A stretch of DNA of 61,366 bases from Spirochaetia bacterium (GTDB taxonomy: Bacteria; Spirochaetota; Leptospiria; Leptospirales; Leptonemataceae): contig JAIOPQ010000059.1 of NCBI GenBank assembly GCA_021413825.1, positions 1-61,366 of the forward strand. Direction: 5' to 3'. A model generated the notes under the pieces. It was not told the origin of the DNA and made no database searches. It saw nothing but the letters and a program-made list of their open reading frames with translations. This document shows, piece by piece, positions 51,292-61,222 of this stretch (position 1 is its first letter; the number at the start of each line of letters is the position of its first letter). A program made the position numbers and the translations under genes.

Positions 51292-54200
51292 GTGGAAAAG
51301 AAAACAGCAAAGAGAATCTGGGTCCTGGCCTTTGCAGTCCTGGCCAGTTTCGGTCAATGTAAACAATCGTCACCGGACGACTTGCTTGGAATGATCCTTG
51401 CCGGTCGCATGGCAATGTCCTTTCCAATGTGGTCGCATGCAGGCGTCGGCAATCAGGGCGCTGTATTTGAAAACACCCTCGTTTCCACAATCGGTCTTTC
51501 CCGCGACAGCGTGCAATGTGCGTTTCAGGATGTAAACCTGGGCACTGTTACCGATGCGCTGTTCAATGCCAAAGCAAGGGGCGTTAAAGTTCGTGTAGGG
51601 TTGGATGAAGATAATCGCACACAGCCTGGATACCGCCGTCTTTCAGAGTTTCTAGTAACCGGCCAGGAAGACAATGAGCTCTATGTGGGCAATGCCGGGG
51701 CGGGCCAGGTTTATACAAACATTTGTGTAAGCGACACCACGCGCGTTTTTATTTCAACCGCTCCACCTACAGTTCAGGGATTTTATTCAGAGGCAGCATT
51801 CGGCTGGTATTTCCAGGATTCTGAAACGGGACTTCCGCGGAAGTTTCAATCGGAAGTAGATCTGATTACACATGGTTCGTTTGGTTCCTCCAAGGCCGTC
51901 CTTAACAGACAGAATTTCTTCCTTTTAAGCGACATGGAAGTCGGTGTGTACATGGCACCCAAGGAAGGCGGTTTTGAAAAATTCGCTGTTCAACGTGTCT
52001 CTCAAGCAACCAATTCCATTCGGCTCTTCTCTACAGAGTTTTTTTCAAATGATCTAGATAGTTCAGACGTTAGGCGAGCAAAGGATCTAGCTTTTGAGAT
52101 CAAGAATTCAAGCGCCGGTTCAAAACAGATCAACGTGTCTTCTTATGCTGCTCTGGCCAGTGATCCGGATGCTTCCGGTGGGCTCAACTCTGCCACATAC
52201 CTGAGCAACGCCGGCATCCCGTATCGCACAATGCCAGGCTCCTGGCCGGACAACGGCCTGAACTTTATCCTGGTCGATACGGAGACTTCGCATCCGCAGC
52301 TTTACATGGCGTCATTTCCATTTTCGGCCCGCGCTGATAGTGCGCATGACGGATTCCTTCTCGTATTTGAGTATGCGCCCATGGTGCAGGCGTTTGGCGA
52401 CTTCTACAATCAGTTACAGGGACGGTCTGTAGTATCGCTCAATACGGTTGGTGATAACATTGTAAATCCCAATCAGATGGAAGTAGTAATTTCTGAACTG
52501 AACTGGATGGGAGCCTACAACACATCCTCCTCCGCCAGTACAACAGAATACGTTGAACTATATAACAATTCTAATTCCACACTTAACATTTCCAACTGGC
52601 AGGTTCAGTGCGGAACTGGTGGAGCATTTGCAACTACGGTCGCCACCTTACCGCAACGCACGTTGATTGGTGCAGGCCAATTTTTTGTGCTTGGACAAAG
52701 CGGAAGCGCAATTGTAGCACAAATTCACAGCGCCGCACTCTCCGGCTCAGGGCTGATAAACGATTCTACAACCGAGCAATGTCGTCTAACGGACGGAGTG
52801 GCCAATGGTAGCACAGTTCTTGACGTGATTGGTGTCAATGGGGTTGCCTTGTCGAGTAATTCTACTGCATTTGGTTTGAACGACACTACCAATCATCTTC
52901 GACGCTCCATGGAACGCAATACACTGAACGCAGCTGCGGATAACACTACTAATTGGCATACTAACTCCCATACATCCATTCTACAGAATCTTAACTTTGT
53001 TGCAGATAAGATCGAGCGCACGTTCGGAACGCCGGGCTACTATAACAGTGCAAACGTACCCCTTCCGCCCACGCCTGCTGGCAGCACTCCATCGGGTGTT
53101 AAGATCAACGAAGTTGTTTGGAACAATGGAGGTGGCACCAATAGTTTTGTGGAGTTTTACAACACCACAGCATCTTCAATCGATCTAAGCGCGGCCAATG
53201 CCTATGTTATGCGCGATTCTGATTGCAATTTGAGCAATGGTATAACCACTACTGTTTCCCTTACTGGAACCATTCCGGCTAACGGCTACTATGTTGTTGC
53301 GACTGCAGGTGGGGCTTACGCTGCTGCGGCAAACCAGACGGACCTCGGAACTATCAATGACAGTGACTGTATCATTCTGACACAGGGAAACACGGCCCCA
53401 ACAACGCCTGCTGCTACAAACGTGTTCGATTTTGTAACGTATGGAACGATCGTTGGTTCGCAGATTCTGGAGAACGCTTCCATTGCTCCGGGCGCTGCAA
53501 CTGGAACTGCATCGCGCATGCCTGATGGGACTGATACGAACATGAACGGCATTGACTTCCAGACAAAGGTAGCAACGCCAGGAAGCCGGAACGGTGCTCC
53601 AACATACACATCCAGCCCGGCCGGATCAGCCACGAGCATTGCGCTTACTGCCAATGTCGTGCTCACATTTAATGAGGCCATGAATACGGGCCTTGGAACT
53701 GTTACTGTTGTGGGCGGAAGCTCCGGATCACAAAGCCCTGCCTGCGTATGGACCGTCGGCAATACGGTCTGCACACTGAATCCAGGAACAGACTTCACTG
53801 CGAATGAAACAGTAACCGTCACACTCTCCGGATTTCAAGATGCTGGAGACGCATTTGCGGTTTCAAGCGCGCTTTCCTTTAGTTTCCAGACATTGGATCC
53901 TGCAAATGCGCCAACCGTGACCAACGTCGTTGTCGCAAGCACAAGTCCGAATAACGGAACCACGCCATACAATACCGGCACTTCAACCGTAACAATTACC
54001 GGTACCAACTTCCAGGCAGCGGGTGGGGTTTCCTGTCCGTCTGGCGTGACTCTTGACACTCCAACCACCGCCGTAGCCGCAACAAGCTGCACGGTGGACA
54101 GTGCTACACAAATTACGGCCACATTCCCGGCCGGGGTGCGCACGAATGGCACCACTGGCTGGAACGTTATTGTGACGAATCCTGCAGGGGCAAATTCGAC

Positions 54201-54765
54201 GAGCTCCGTGAAGTTTATTCCTAAGGCCGGCCTGCTAATTACTGAAGTGGGTGATAATCAGGGCGCCAATACGAACAACGATTACATTGAGATATTCAAT
54301 CCAACCGCCAATGGCATTGACCTGTCAACATACCGGTGGCTGCGGGATTCAAGCTGCGCGATTGCAGGCCCGGCATGGACACAGTCGAATGTTACATTTG
54401 GATCTGTGACGCTTGCATCTCGTAAGTATTTCCTGATCTCAAAAGCCTCGAACACCCTCGGAGGGGATATTACGACGCTTAGCGCTATGGCAAACAATCA
54501 CTGTGTTGCGATTACGACTGGAGGCACGGCGCCTACTTCGGCTGCAATTACCAACGCAGGTTCAGCTAACATCGTGGACTTTGTTGCCTTTGGAACCATC
54601 ACCGATTCAGAGGCCAGTCAGGTTGCACCAAACCTTGCGGCAAGCGGGGCTATTAGACGTAATGGAACCTGTAAAACCACAGATACAGATGCCAATGCTT
54701 CCGACTTCACAGCAGTAAGTAGCGTAACAGCACCGAATAACAGCGCATCGGCGAGTTGCCCATGA
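51292..54765 (+). CDS. Lipoprotein with degenerate phospholipase-D fold and lamin-tail domains
   Basis: A large surface lipoprotein (1157 residues; lipid on Cys23, ASFGQC). Residues about 30-380 match the PLD-fold protein at 58101, but both HKD sites are lost: HNKFAVVD reads TNICVSD and HCKTLIID reads NFILVD. Then come a lamin-tail domain (about 390-510, VVISELNWMGAYN…TTEYVELYNNS), a second (about 600-740, VKINEVVWNNGGG…VEFYNT), a Big-type Ig domain, an IPT/TIG-like domain (TVTITGTNFQAAGG) and a third lamin-tail domain (LLITEVGDNQG…YIEIFNP). The GTG start is preferred: the in-frame ATG 51277 would encode the GGAGGAGGGG ribosome-binding site. Probably a binding partner, not an enzyme. Confidence 0.8.
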   Translation: MEKKTAKRIWVLAFAVLASFGQCKQSSPDDLLGMILAGRMAMSFPMWSHAGVGNQGAVFENTLVSTIGLSRDSVQCAFQDVNLGTVTDALFNAKARGVKVRVGLDEDNRTQPGYRRLSEFLVTGQEDNELYVGNAGAGQVYTNICVSDTTRVFISTAPPTVQGFYSEAAFGWYFQDSETGLPRKFQSEVDLITHGSFGSSKAVLNRQNFFLLSDMEVGVYMAPKEGGFEKFAVQRVSQATNSIRLFSTEFFSNDLDSSDVRRAKDLAFEIKNSSAGSKQINVSSYAALASDPDASGGLNSATYLSNAGIPYRTMPGSWPDNGLNFILVDTETSHPQLYMASFPFSARADSAHDGFLLVFEYAPMVQAFGDFYNQLQGRSVVSLNTVGDNIVNPNQMEVVISELNWMGAYNTSSSASTTEYVELYNNSNSTLNISNWQVQCGTGGAFATTVATLPQRTLIGAGQFFVLGQSGSAIVAQIHSAALSGSGLINDSTTEQCRLTDGVANGSTVLDVIGVNGVALSSNSTAFGLNDTTNHLRRSMERNTLNAAADNTTNWHTNSHTSILQNLNFVADKIERTFGTPGYYNSANVPLPPTPAGSTPSGVKINEVVWNNGGGTNSFVEFYNTTASSIDLSAANAYVMRDSDCNLSNGITTTVSLTGTIPANGYYVVATAGGAYAAAANQTDLGTINDSDCIILTQGNTAPTTPAATNVFDFVTYGTIVGSQILENASIAPGAATGTASRMPDGTDTNMNGIDFQTKVATPGSRNGAPTYTSSPAGSATSIALTANVVLTFNEAMNTGLGTVTVVGGSSGSQSPACVWTVGNTVCTLNPGTDFTANETVTVTLSGFQDAGDAFAVSSALSFSFQTLDPANAPTVTNVVVASTSPNNGTTPYNTGTSTVTITGTNFQAAGGVSCPSGVTLDTPTTAVAATSCTVDSATQITATFPAGVRTNGTTGWNVIVTNPAGANSTSSVKFIPKAGLLITEVGDNQGANTNNDYIEIFNPTANGIDLSTYRWLRDSSCAIAGPAWTQSNVTFGSVTLASRKYFLISKASNTLGGDITTLSAMANNHCVAITTGGTAPTSAAITNAGSANIVDFVAFGTITDSEASQVAPNLAASGAIRRNGTCKTTDTDANASDFTAVSSVTAPNNSASASCP

Positions 54766-56138
54766 AGAATATGCTTCGAAATCTCATACAACTTCTGATA
54801 GCCTCGCTGATTCTTGCTGCTTCTGCCTGCAAGAATCTGGACGATGCAGCTAACAGGGGTCTATTTGGAACAGCAACGCGCGAGTTGTTTGCAGATCAGG
54901 GCTACGTGTACTTCGACGATACGGGCAATATTACAGTAGAGTTTAACAACACAGAGTTCTACCGCAATCCGCTCTTTAATGCAGCATCGTTTATTGCCGT
55001 TTGGGTTTTCCCGCGCGGAGCCAACCCCTATGCGCGTTGCTGCACTGGCACAAATTGCACATCTATCGAATTAAAGTCATGCGTAGTCGGCTTTGGTTTT
55101 TCAAACTACCTTGCATTTACGGGTTCATTCTACTTTGATCTAAATCCGGTTCAGCCGTTCAATCCCTACGCGGACAAGTATTATATCCCTGTATTTGCTG
55201 CCGGAAGTGATTCAGTGCCTGCGTCCTATCAAGGGGAATATACTACGCTTTCAAGTCCAACGGGTATTATAAACGATCGGGCCCAGTTTGATCTCTACAT
55301 AGGCGTATTCCAATCGATTGTGCATCCCAATCCTGTAATACCCCACAAGCTCACCAATGAAATGCGAGAGTTGAGCGGAACAACCTACTACACTGCTGTC
55401 GATCCCGACTGGCTTTCTCCAGTCATCCAGGTTGAATCGCGCTTTTATCCGCAGGATGAAAATGATCCGCCGGGCTCCATGTATATTATCCCTTCGTTCC
55501 TTACATGGGCGCCGCATGGTGAAATACAGCGATTTGAAGATTACCGCAACCGAGTCTTAATAAACGAACTTGTTGGGAATCCAAGCGGAACGGATGGAAA
55601 TGCTGGTTCGCCGGAACTAGCAGAAATTTACAACAAAACTGGCGGCGGGCTTAGCATGTACGGCTGGCGTATTTCCGTTACGGGCGCTGGATCAATCGAT
55701 CTCGGGATTACGGCTGGCACGGAATGTCTTGCTACTACTACAATTCCGGCTAATGCGTATCTGGTTCTGGCTTACTATACGGACTCGGCGCAGGCTGCGG
55801 CCGATCCAGCGGCTGATTGTGATTTTTCAGACGGAGCAGGGCGCTTGAAGATTGCCGGTGTTTCCGGTATGACAACGGGCACAGGATCTGCCCGTCTCTA
55901 TTCAGATGCTGGAAACACATTCGTCGATTACGTGCAATACACTACAGGCACCTGCAGCGTAACGCAAACTGGACTCTCTGCCGCAAGCAAAGCAGCCATC
56001 TGGACAACAGGTAGTTGCACCACAGGCAATGATTATATCAGACGTCTGCCTGACGCTACTGATACCAATACTCCAGGTGATTGGTCTGGATCGGCTATCC
56101 CGGGCGGTGTACCAACGCCAGGCGCAGCTAACAACTAA
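54762..56138 (+). CDS. Lipoprotein with C-terminal lamin-tail domain
   Basis: A 458-residue lipoprotein. The signal LLIASLILAASAC is lipidated on Cys23. The N-terminal 240 residues (beta-rich, with CCTGTNC and SCVVGFG cysteines) are of unknown family. RVLINELVGNPSGTDG…PELAEIYNKTGGG…YGWRISV begins a lamin-tail domain (about 265-400) that ends in the LPDATDTNTPGDW…PTPGAANN style also seen in bacterial nuclease-associated lamin tails. ATG 54762 overlaps the previous stop. The barrel gene follows after 20 bases. Confidence 0.78.
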   Translation: MKNMLRNLIQLLIASLILAASACKNLDDAANRGLFGTATRELFADQGYVYFDDTGNITVEFNNTEFYRNPLFNAASFIAVWVFPRGANPYARCCTGTNCTSIELKSCVVGFGFSNYLAFTGSFYFDLNPVQPFNPYADKYYIPVFAAGSDSVPASYQGEYTTLSSPTGIINDRAQFDLYIGVFQSIVHPNPVIPHKLTNEMRELSGTTYYTAVDPDWLSPVIQVESRFYPQDENDPPGSMYIIPSFLTWAPHGEIQRFEDYRNRVLINELVGNPSGTDGNAGSPELAEIYNKTGGGLSMYGWRISVTGAGSIDLGITAGTECLATTTIPANAYLVLAYYTDSAQAAADPAADCDFSDGAGRLKIAGVSGMTTGTGSARLYSDAGNTFVDYVQYTTGTCSVTQTGLSAASKAAIWTTGSCTTGNDYIRRLPDATDTNTPGDWSGSAIPGGVPTPGAANN

Positions 56139-56158
56139 CGGCAAACAGGAATTCAAAA

Positions 56159-58057
56159 TTGAAGAAACTTACTCTCTCGATCATATTTGGTGTCTTCATT
56201 GTGGGGATTGATGCGCAAGTACCGGACCCTAAGCTCACTGATAAGGAAAAGGCAGAAGTTAAGCCACAGGACAAGCCGCGCGGCAATCCTGATATGCCAA
56301 ATTCGCCCAAGAATTTAGACAAGATCCCCCAAACGGAATCCAAACTCCCGTCCTACCTGGGGCCTCTCATTATGAAGCCGCTGATGCCTGAACAGCCAAC
56401 TACAAAGAGCGCGCAAGCACCTGGAAAGTTTCTATACGATGAAAACTTTTTCAAGATGGACATGAATGAGAAAAAGGCTCTGCTTGAGCGCATTCAATGG
56501 AAGTTTCAATTCTGGACTTCGTTCAATTACTTCAACAACTCTGACCTTCGAAACATCAACGAGGATAATCAAACAAGCATAGAAGAAACAGATGATCGAT
56601 TGTACTTTGCGTTTACTGGCGTTGAACTCGATGCGTTTTTTCCGATTCATCCGCGTCTGGATTTTCGCGTGGATATCTGGAAAGCTGGTTTCTGGGGCCA
56701 CGATCAGTTAGGTGGTCGGGATGCGAACAATGATATCAAGTACACAAGAAACGGTGCGAACACCGTAAATTTCGGCAATCTGTATCTGGACGCGCATTTG
56801 CTTCTTGCACCTACACCTGAGAAACGTTTGGATCTTCGCGTGGGCCGGCAGGCCTTTGAAGTGGGCGGTCAGCTTGAGCGGGAATTCTACCTGGACGATA
56901 CGCTTGATGCGATTGTACTGAGATGGTACAGCAAATTCGGAAGACTTGACCTTCTAGCCCTGGATGTCTATGCAAGCGGATCAAATACACAAGACGTGTA
57001 CTTTGTTCAATACCTGAGTCTGGACGATGAGAAGGTCGATGGCTTTAACGGTGATGTAAATACATACAGGTACGGTCTTACCTACATGTATCCATTCATA
57101 GCCGCCGTTGATCCTAAAACACAAACGCATTTGGAAGCTCGTGGGTTTTCTTTCTTCGCGCGATACGGCGGCGTGAACGATGGCGGATCTGATCGTACAA
57201 ACAGAGGAACCACAGGAAATTTCGCAGATAACGATTTCAGCCAGATGCGCGGCGTCCGCGTGAATGCTGGATTTCGCGGATACGTGCGCGGTCAGTTAAG
57301 CTATGCAGAGAGTAGTGGTGTCGATAGAAAGCGTCCTACTGTAATCTACACCAGTCAAGATGTAGATACCATTGGCCAATCGTGGCAATTGGATCTAGAG
57401 TTTGCGCTTTTCAAACGCGTATTGTTGATTACTCCGTCTGTGTTCTGGTCGGAGGGCGGCAAATATTATGCCGATGGCAGACAGTACTCGCACGGTTTCG
57501 TTGGATTTAAAGGGGATCATGCAGGTGGCATGCTCTCAGACTTGAACTGGGGTCTCTACCCTTCTGCCTACATCGACGACGACGGAATTGATGATACGCC
57601 ATTTGAACGCCAGCGCAAGTCCGGAACTTTCATGCGTCACATTGGAATCGCCCTTGGTAAACCTGATTCATTCTATTTCAGAATAGACTGGTGGCGCCTG
57701 GAAGATACTAACCAGGTCACTCTCATTAACGGACGTACACCGGGTCTGGGCTCGCTCCTATCAAATCGATATCAAGGTCCAAGTCTTTACGAGCAACAGA
57801 TTCGCGTGGAACTATTGCGCACGGTATACCCTACTGCAAGCACACAGCTTGCGGCCTACAGACGATTCTCTACACCTCTGGGCGAAGAAATAAATCTAAC
57901 ATTCGACTGGAATATCCTGCCAAATTGGCGCTTCTGGGCCAGTACGGGTGTATTTAGGCCAATGCGTTATTTTGCCACAGCGGGCCTTGAGCAGGGAACA
58001 CCGCAAGGGAATGCTCGTTTTACCGGATTTCAAATGGGCACGAGTTTTTATTTTTGA
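56159..58057 (+). CDS. Outer-membrane beta-barrel protein (porin-like)
   Basis: A 632-residue protein. The signal peptide MKKLTLSIIFGVFIVGIDA leads to a Pro/Lys-rich periplasmic stretch (about 20-110). A long beta-barrel follows, with many aromatic strands (FQFWTSFNYFNNSD, LDFRVDIWKAGFWG, RLDLRVGRQAFEVGGQL, WRFWASTGVFRPMRYF) and a terminal phenylalanine (MGTSFYF), as expected for BamA-assembled proteins. The middle resembles alginate-export-type porins in style, without a firm family. TTG 56159 with AGGA eight bases upstream. Sits between the lamin-tail lipoprotein genes, suggesting a shared surface complex or uptake channel. Confidence 0.82.
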   Translation: MKKLTLSIIFGVFIVGIDAQVPDPKLTDKEKAEVKPQDKPRGNPDMPNSPKNLDKIPQTESKLPSYLGPLIMKPLMPEQPTTKSAQAPGKFLYDENFFKMDMNEKKALLERIQWKFQFWTSFNYFNNSDLRNINEDNQTSIEETDDRLYFAFTGVELDAFFPIHPRLDFRVDIWKAGFWGHDQLGGRDANNDIKYTRNGANTVNFGNLYLDAHLLLAPTPEKRLDLRVGRQAFEVGGQLEREFYLDDTLDAIVLRWYSKFGRLDLLALDVYASGSNTQDVYFVQYLSLDDEKVDGFNGDVNTYRYGLTYMYPFIAAVDPKTQTHLEARGFSFFARYGGVNDGGSDRTNRGTTGNFADNDFSQMRGVRVNAGFRGYVRGQLSYAESSGVDRKRPTVIYTSQDVDTIGQSWQLDLEFALFKRVLLITPSVFWSEGGKYYADGRQYSHGFVGFKGDHAGGMLSDLNWGLYPSAYIDDDGIDDTPFERQRKSGTFMRHIGIALGKPDSFYFRIDWWRLEDTNQVTLINGRTPGLGSLLSNRYQGPSLYEQQIRVELLRTVYPTASTQLAAYRRFSTPLGEEINLTFDWNILPNWRFWASTGVFRPMRYFATAGLEQGTPQGNARFTGFQMGTSFYF

Positions 58058-58100
58058 TGGGCATATGTATGATTGGGCATTGTTATAGAGGAGGGGGCAT

Positions 58101-60899
58101 ATGAAGAGGCTGGTTGGTGCGGTAATTCTACTGTCTATTGTTGCTTGCAACAATACTAAAGATCCCCTCTTCGGCGGAGTGGACCCGGGCTACTGGCTAC
58201 TTGGCCCCTACAGGATGTCCGTATACGTTAACGATCCTGGCATTGACGCGCAGACCATGCGAGATCTTAAAGTGGATCAGCGGCTTGTGGATCTGATCGG
58301 TGATGCAAAATATACAGTTGATCTTGCCACTTATAACCTTGGCAAGCAGTCCATCATCAACGCTGTAATTCTAGCACATGAGCGCGGCGTAAAGGTGCGC
58401 ATGGTCGGCGACGTAGACGAGGGTGCAACGGACGGCTATCGCGCCATCGAAGCCTATCGCCAGATTCCATTTTCACTTGGAAACTCTGCTGCAATTCAGC
58501 ATAACAAGTTTGCTGTTGTAGATAAAACCTTCCTATTCATGGGGACTGGAAATCATACCGATTCCGATTTGCTCCGCAACAATAATAATTTCATGGTACT
58601 TGAAAGTGAATCGCTGGCCAAGGAGTACACGCGCGAATTTGAACAGATGTTCTACGGGCGATTTGGTGGCACAAAAGTTCCAGGCGTTCATCAGGTGCGC
58701 CAGCACTACGTTAACTTTACTCCCATTGAACTCTATTTTTCTCCCTATGATGGGGACGCGGCTATGCGACGTATGGTCGAGCTTGTGGATGGAGCGCAGC
58801 GTGAAGTTCAATTCATGATTTTTGCGTATACACACGATGATTTATCTGCGGCCATGATTCGCGCAGCGCGCCGTGGCGTTCTAGTCAGGGGAATCCATGA
58901 TTCTACATTCATTCGCGGAACGTCCGAAGAAGCTCCAAGATTGTATTCCGCCGGTCAATGGCTGCCCACAGGACCGTTTAACCGCGAGGACGGAAACGAA
59001 AACACAAGCATACTTGGCGTTTCTGCGCACGGTGGAAAGCTTCACTGCAAAACATTGATCATCGATGGTTCTATTGTTAGCACAGGATCGTTTAACTGGT
59101 CTACCAATGCTGTAGACAATAATGATGAGAACATGATCGTAGTTCAGTCTCCGTTTGTTGCTGCAGAACTGCAGAAACAATGGGAAAATGTCTGGGCTGT
59201 TTCTCACCCAATTACCGATCAGTTGGACCATCCAAGTGGGCAGGCAGCAAATCCTGGGGATGTTGTAATTTCAGAAGTGATGTGGGCCGGTTCTTACAAT
59301 GCAGCGGGTGACTCTGCCTCAGACGATGACTGGATAGAACTGCGAAACATGACCAATCATAGCATTGATCTCAGTCACTGGTCTATCTCCTGGGACAATG
59401 CAGGTGTGAGTAACTATCCTATTCCGGATGAGTTTAACTGGTTCGAGGCCAGTGTGCACACCAGACATCGAAGTTCTGGGCGGCTCATAATGCCGGCTAA
59501 CGGCTACTTTTTGCTAAAGAATGTGAACGGAGCCATTGCATCCGGTGTTGAAGATAACAAGATTTCCGGCACAAAGGGTTTTGCTCTGGATTCAGGATCA
59601 TTCAAATTACGCCTCTATGATCTGACAATGCAATTGATTGATGAGGCTGGCAACGGTGATCCTCCACTTTCAGGTAAACTGGAAGGAACCCTGTCGCGTA
59701 CATTTAGCATGGAACGGTTCTTTTATCCTACAGGGCATCCACTGGCTGGGCGCGCACTCCCGGGATCCTCCGTCGGAAGCTGGTATACAAGCAATGGAAA
59801 TAACAGTGCTTCGGGAGCCACGCTTGCGGGTACAGGTTTGATTGATGCTGATTTCAGGCAATGCGACGCTGGCGGTTTTAATTGTACAATTGGAACTCCA
59901 AATTATTCTGGAAGCAACAGTGCTGCTGCATCAAACGCATTTGGTGGAATCAACAGCGTTCAAAACGTTCCTATTGATGCGTACTCAACATCCTCCACTA
60001 CAGCCACAATTCAGATGCGCTGGGGAATGGCTGCTGTGCCGTTTGTGAATTGTGCCGCCGGTTGCGGGGGCCTATGTACGAGCACTACACTTGACCCCAA
60101 TGATCCATCTAAGGTTCTAGTGGGAACTGTTGCGCAAACCCCGGGCGCTATTTGTACACTGACGGTTAGCGGCGGAACCAGCGACGTTTCAAATCCAAAT
60201 GGGTCCGGTTTTGCTGCAGGCGGCACCATCAGTCTCGAAGGCCATGGCAATCCGCAGGCGCAGGTTCAAATCTACCAGGTGGCAGTTGCCAACTGTTCAA
60301 GTGAAGACGTTGTAACCATTCGCGCCCTTACAAGTGGAACGTTGCACAACTTGGGCATCTATTACTATGATTCTTTCTCGCCCAATCCTGTATTGCTCTA
60401 CCGCATGCATGATGTTCCAATTCTGGCCGGGCAGTTTGTATACGTTAGATTGGACAGACCAAATGCATCGTCGGAAGATAATCTGCTTGGATCAAATCCC
60501 ACAATCAACATCGCTGATGCTGCGGGTGTAAACACTACATGCGGGGGAACATTGACATCGGGATTAACGGAAGCCAATACGTATGAAGTCTATTCGCAGA
60601 AGAATGGAATGAGCGGAACGGACGGAATTGTTATGATTTCCTATGATTTAAATTTGCCGCCGATGGATGCCATGTGTTATTCTAATGGAGATGGGGACAT
60701 TGCAACTGGACTTATGGAGGGTGGTTTTAGAACACTGTTCAGATACGGATCCTCGGTTTACAATATTTCAGCGTATCCTGTGGATACTGTAAACGACTTC
60801 CAGGTTCAGTCCAGTTGTTCCATTTTCACCGGAGGTTCTGCAAACTATTTGCAGCGCACCACGGATACAAATCGAGGCTCTGACTTCGTTCAGATGTAA
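58101..60899 (+). CDS. Surface lipoprotein with active-type phospholipase-D domain and lamin tail
   Basis: A 932-residue lipoprotein (Cys16 in LSIVAC). The PLD-fold region (about 40-375) has both HKD motifs intact. The first is H134-x-K136-x4-D141 (IQHNKFAVVD) with MGTGNHTDSD, and the second H315-x-K317-x4-D322 (LHCKTLIID) with STGSFNWS. It should be a phosphodiesterase: a nuclease or a phospholipase. A lamin-tail domain follows (about 390-520, VVISEVMWAGSYNAAG…DWIELRNMTNH). The rest (about 620-930) is beta-rich and unknown. Excellent ribosome-binding site (GAGGAGGGGG). Paralogous to the 51292 gene, which lacks the HKD residues. Confidence 0.87.
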   Translation: MKRLVGAVILLSIVACNNTKDPLFGGVDPGYWLLGPYRMSVYVNDPGIDAQTMRDLKVDQRLVDLIGDAKYTVDLATYNLGKQSIINAVILAHERGVKVRMVGDVDEGATDGYRAIEAYRQIPFSLGNSAAIQHNKFAVVDKTFLFMGTGNHTDSDLLRNNNNFMVLESESLAKEYTREFEQMFYGRFGGTKVPGVHQVRQHYVNFTPIELYFSPYDGDAAMRRMVELVDGAQREVQFMIFAYTHDDLSAAMIRAARRGVLVRGIHDSTFIRGTSEEAPRLYSAGQWLPTGPFNREDGNENTSILGVSAHGGKLHCKTLIIDGSIVSTGSFNWSTNAVDNNDENMIVVQSPFVAAELQKQWENVWAVSHPITDQLDHPSGQAANPGDVVISEVMWAGSYNAAGDSASDDDWIELRNMTNHSIDLSHWSISWDNAGVSNYPIPDEFNWFEASVHTRHRSSGRLIMPANGYFLLKNVNGAIASGVEDNKISGTKGFALDSGSFKLRLYDLTMQLIDEAGNGDPPLSGKLEGTLSRTFSMERFFYPTGHPLAGRALPGSSVGSWYTSNGNNSASGATLAGTGLIDADFRQCDAGGFNCTIGTPNYSGSNSAAASNAFGGINSVQNVPIDAYSTSSTTATIQMRWGMAAVPFVNCAAGCGGLCTSTTLDPNDPSKVLVGTVAQTPGAICTLTVSGGTSDVSNPNGSGFAAGGTISLEGHGNPQAQVQIYQVAVANCSSEDVVTIRALTSGTLHNLGIYYYDSFSPNPVLLYRMHDVPILAGQFVYVRLDRPNASSEDNLLGSNPTINIADAAGVNTTCGGTLTSGLTEANTYEVYSQKNGMSGTDGIVMISYDLNLPPMDAMCYSNGDGDIATGLMEGGFRTLFRYGSSVYNISAYPVDTVNDFQVQSSCSIFTGGSANYLQRTTDTNRGSDFVQM

Positions 60900-60903
60900 A
60901 ACT

Positions 60904-61173
60904 ATGAAACTCATCATCACAATCATTCTAACTTCTACGCTGCTTCTAGCATGCGGGCAGAAGAAGGATGATTCAGGAGAAGTAGCTGCCCTTGCGTTCT
61001 TGATTGCTTCGGGTGCATTGCGTCCCGCAAGAGTGAACACGCCGGGCGGCACAGGAGATCCCAACGGAGGCGACGGTTTGCACCAAGCGCCGGGATGCCT
61101 GATTGACCAGGTGTGTTATGATACGTTTATGGATTGTGCTGAGCTGGGCGGTGTTACCGCCCAATGCCACTGA
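60904..61173 (+). CDS. Small cysteine-containing lipoprotein
   Basis: An 89-residue lipoprotein. The signal IIITIILTSTLLLAC-type segment is lipidated on Cys17. A Gly/Pro-rich middle precedes a C-terminal CLIDQVCYDTFMDCAELGG stretch with four cysteines. No family recognised. Begins four bases after the PLD gene, so it belongs to the same transcript. Convergent with rpmF. Confidence 0.65.
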   Translation: MKLIITIILTSTLLLACGQKKDDSGEVAALAFLIASGALRPARVNTPGGTGDPNGGDGLHQAPGCLIDQVCYDTFMDCAELGGVTAQCH

Positions 61174-61222
61174 GGCAGAATGACTTTGTTGGGTGAGGGT
61201 GGTTTGCTCGGACAGATTCCGA

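Noticed and set aside
53316..53822. 168-codon minus-strand open frame within the lamin-tail lipoprotein gene
   Set aside because: Val/Pro/Ser-rich mirror of a repetitive Thr/Asn/Gly-rich coding region; no independent support.
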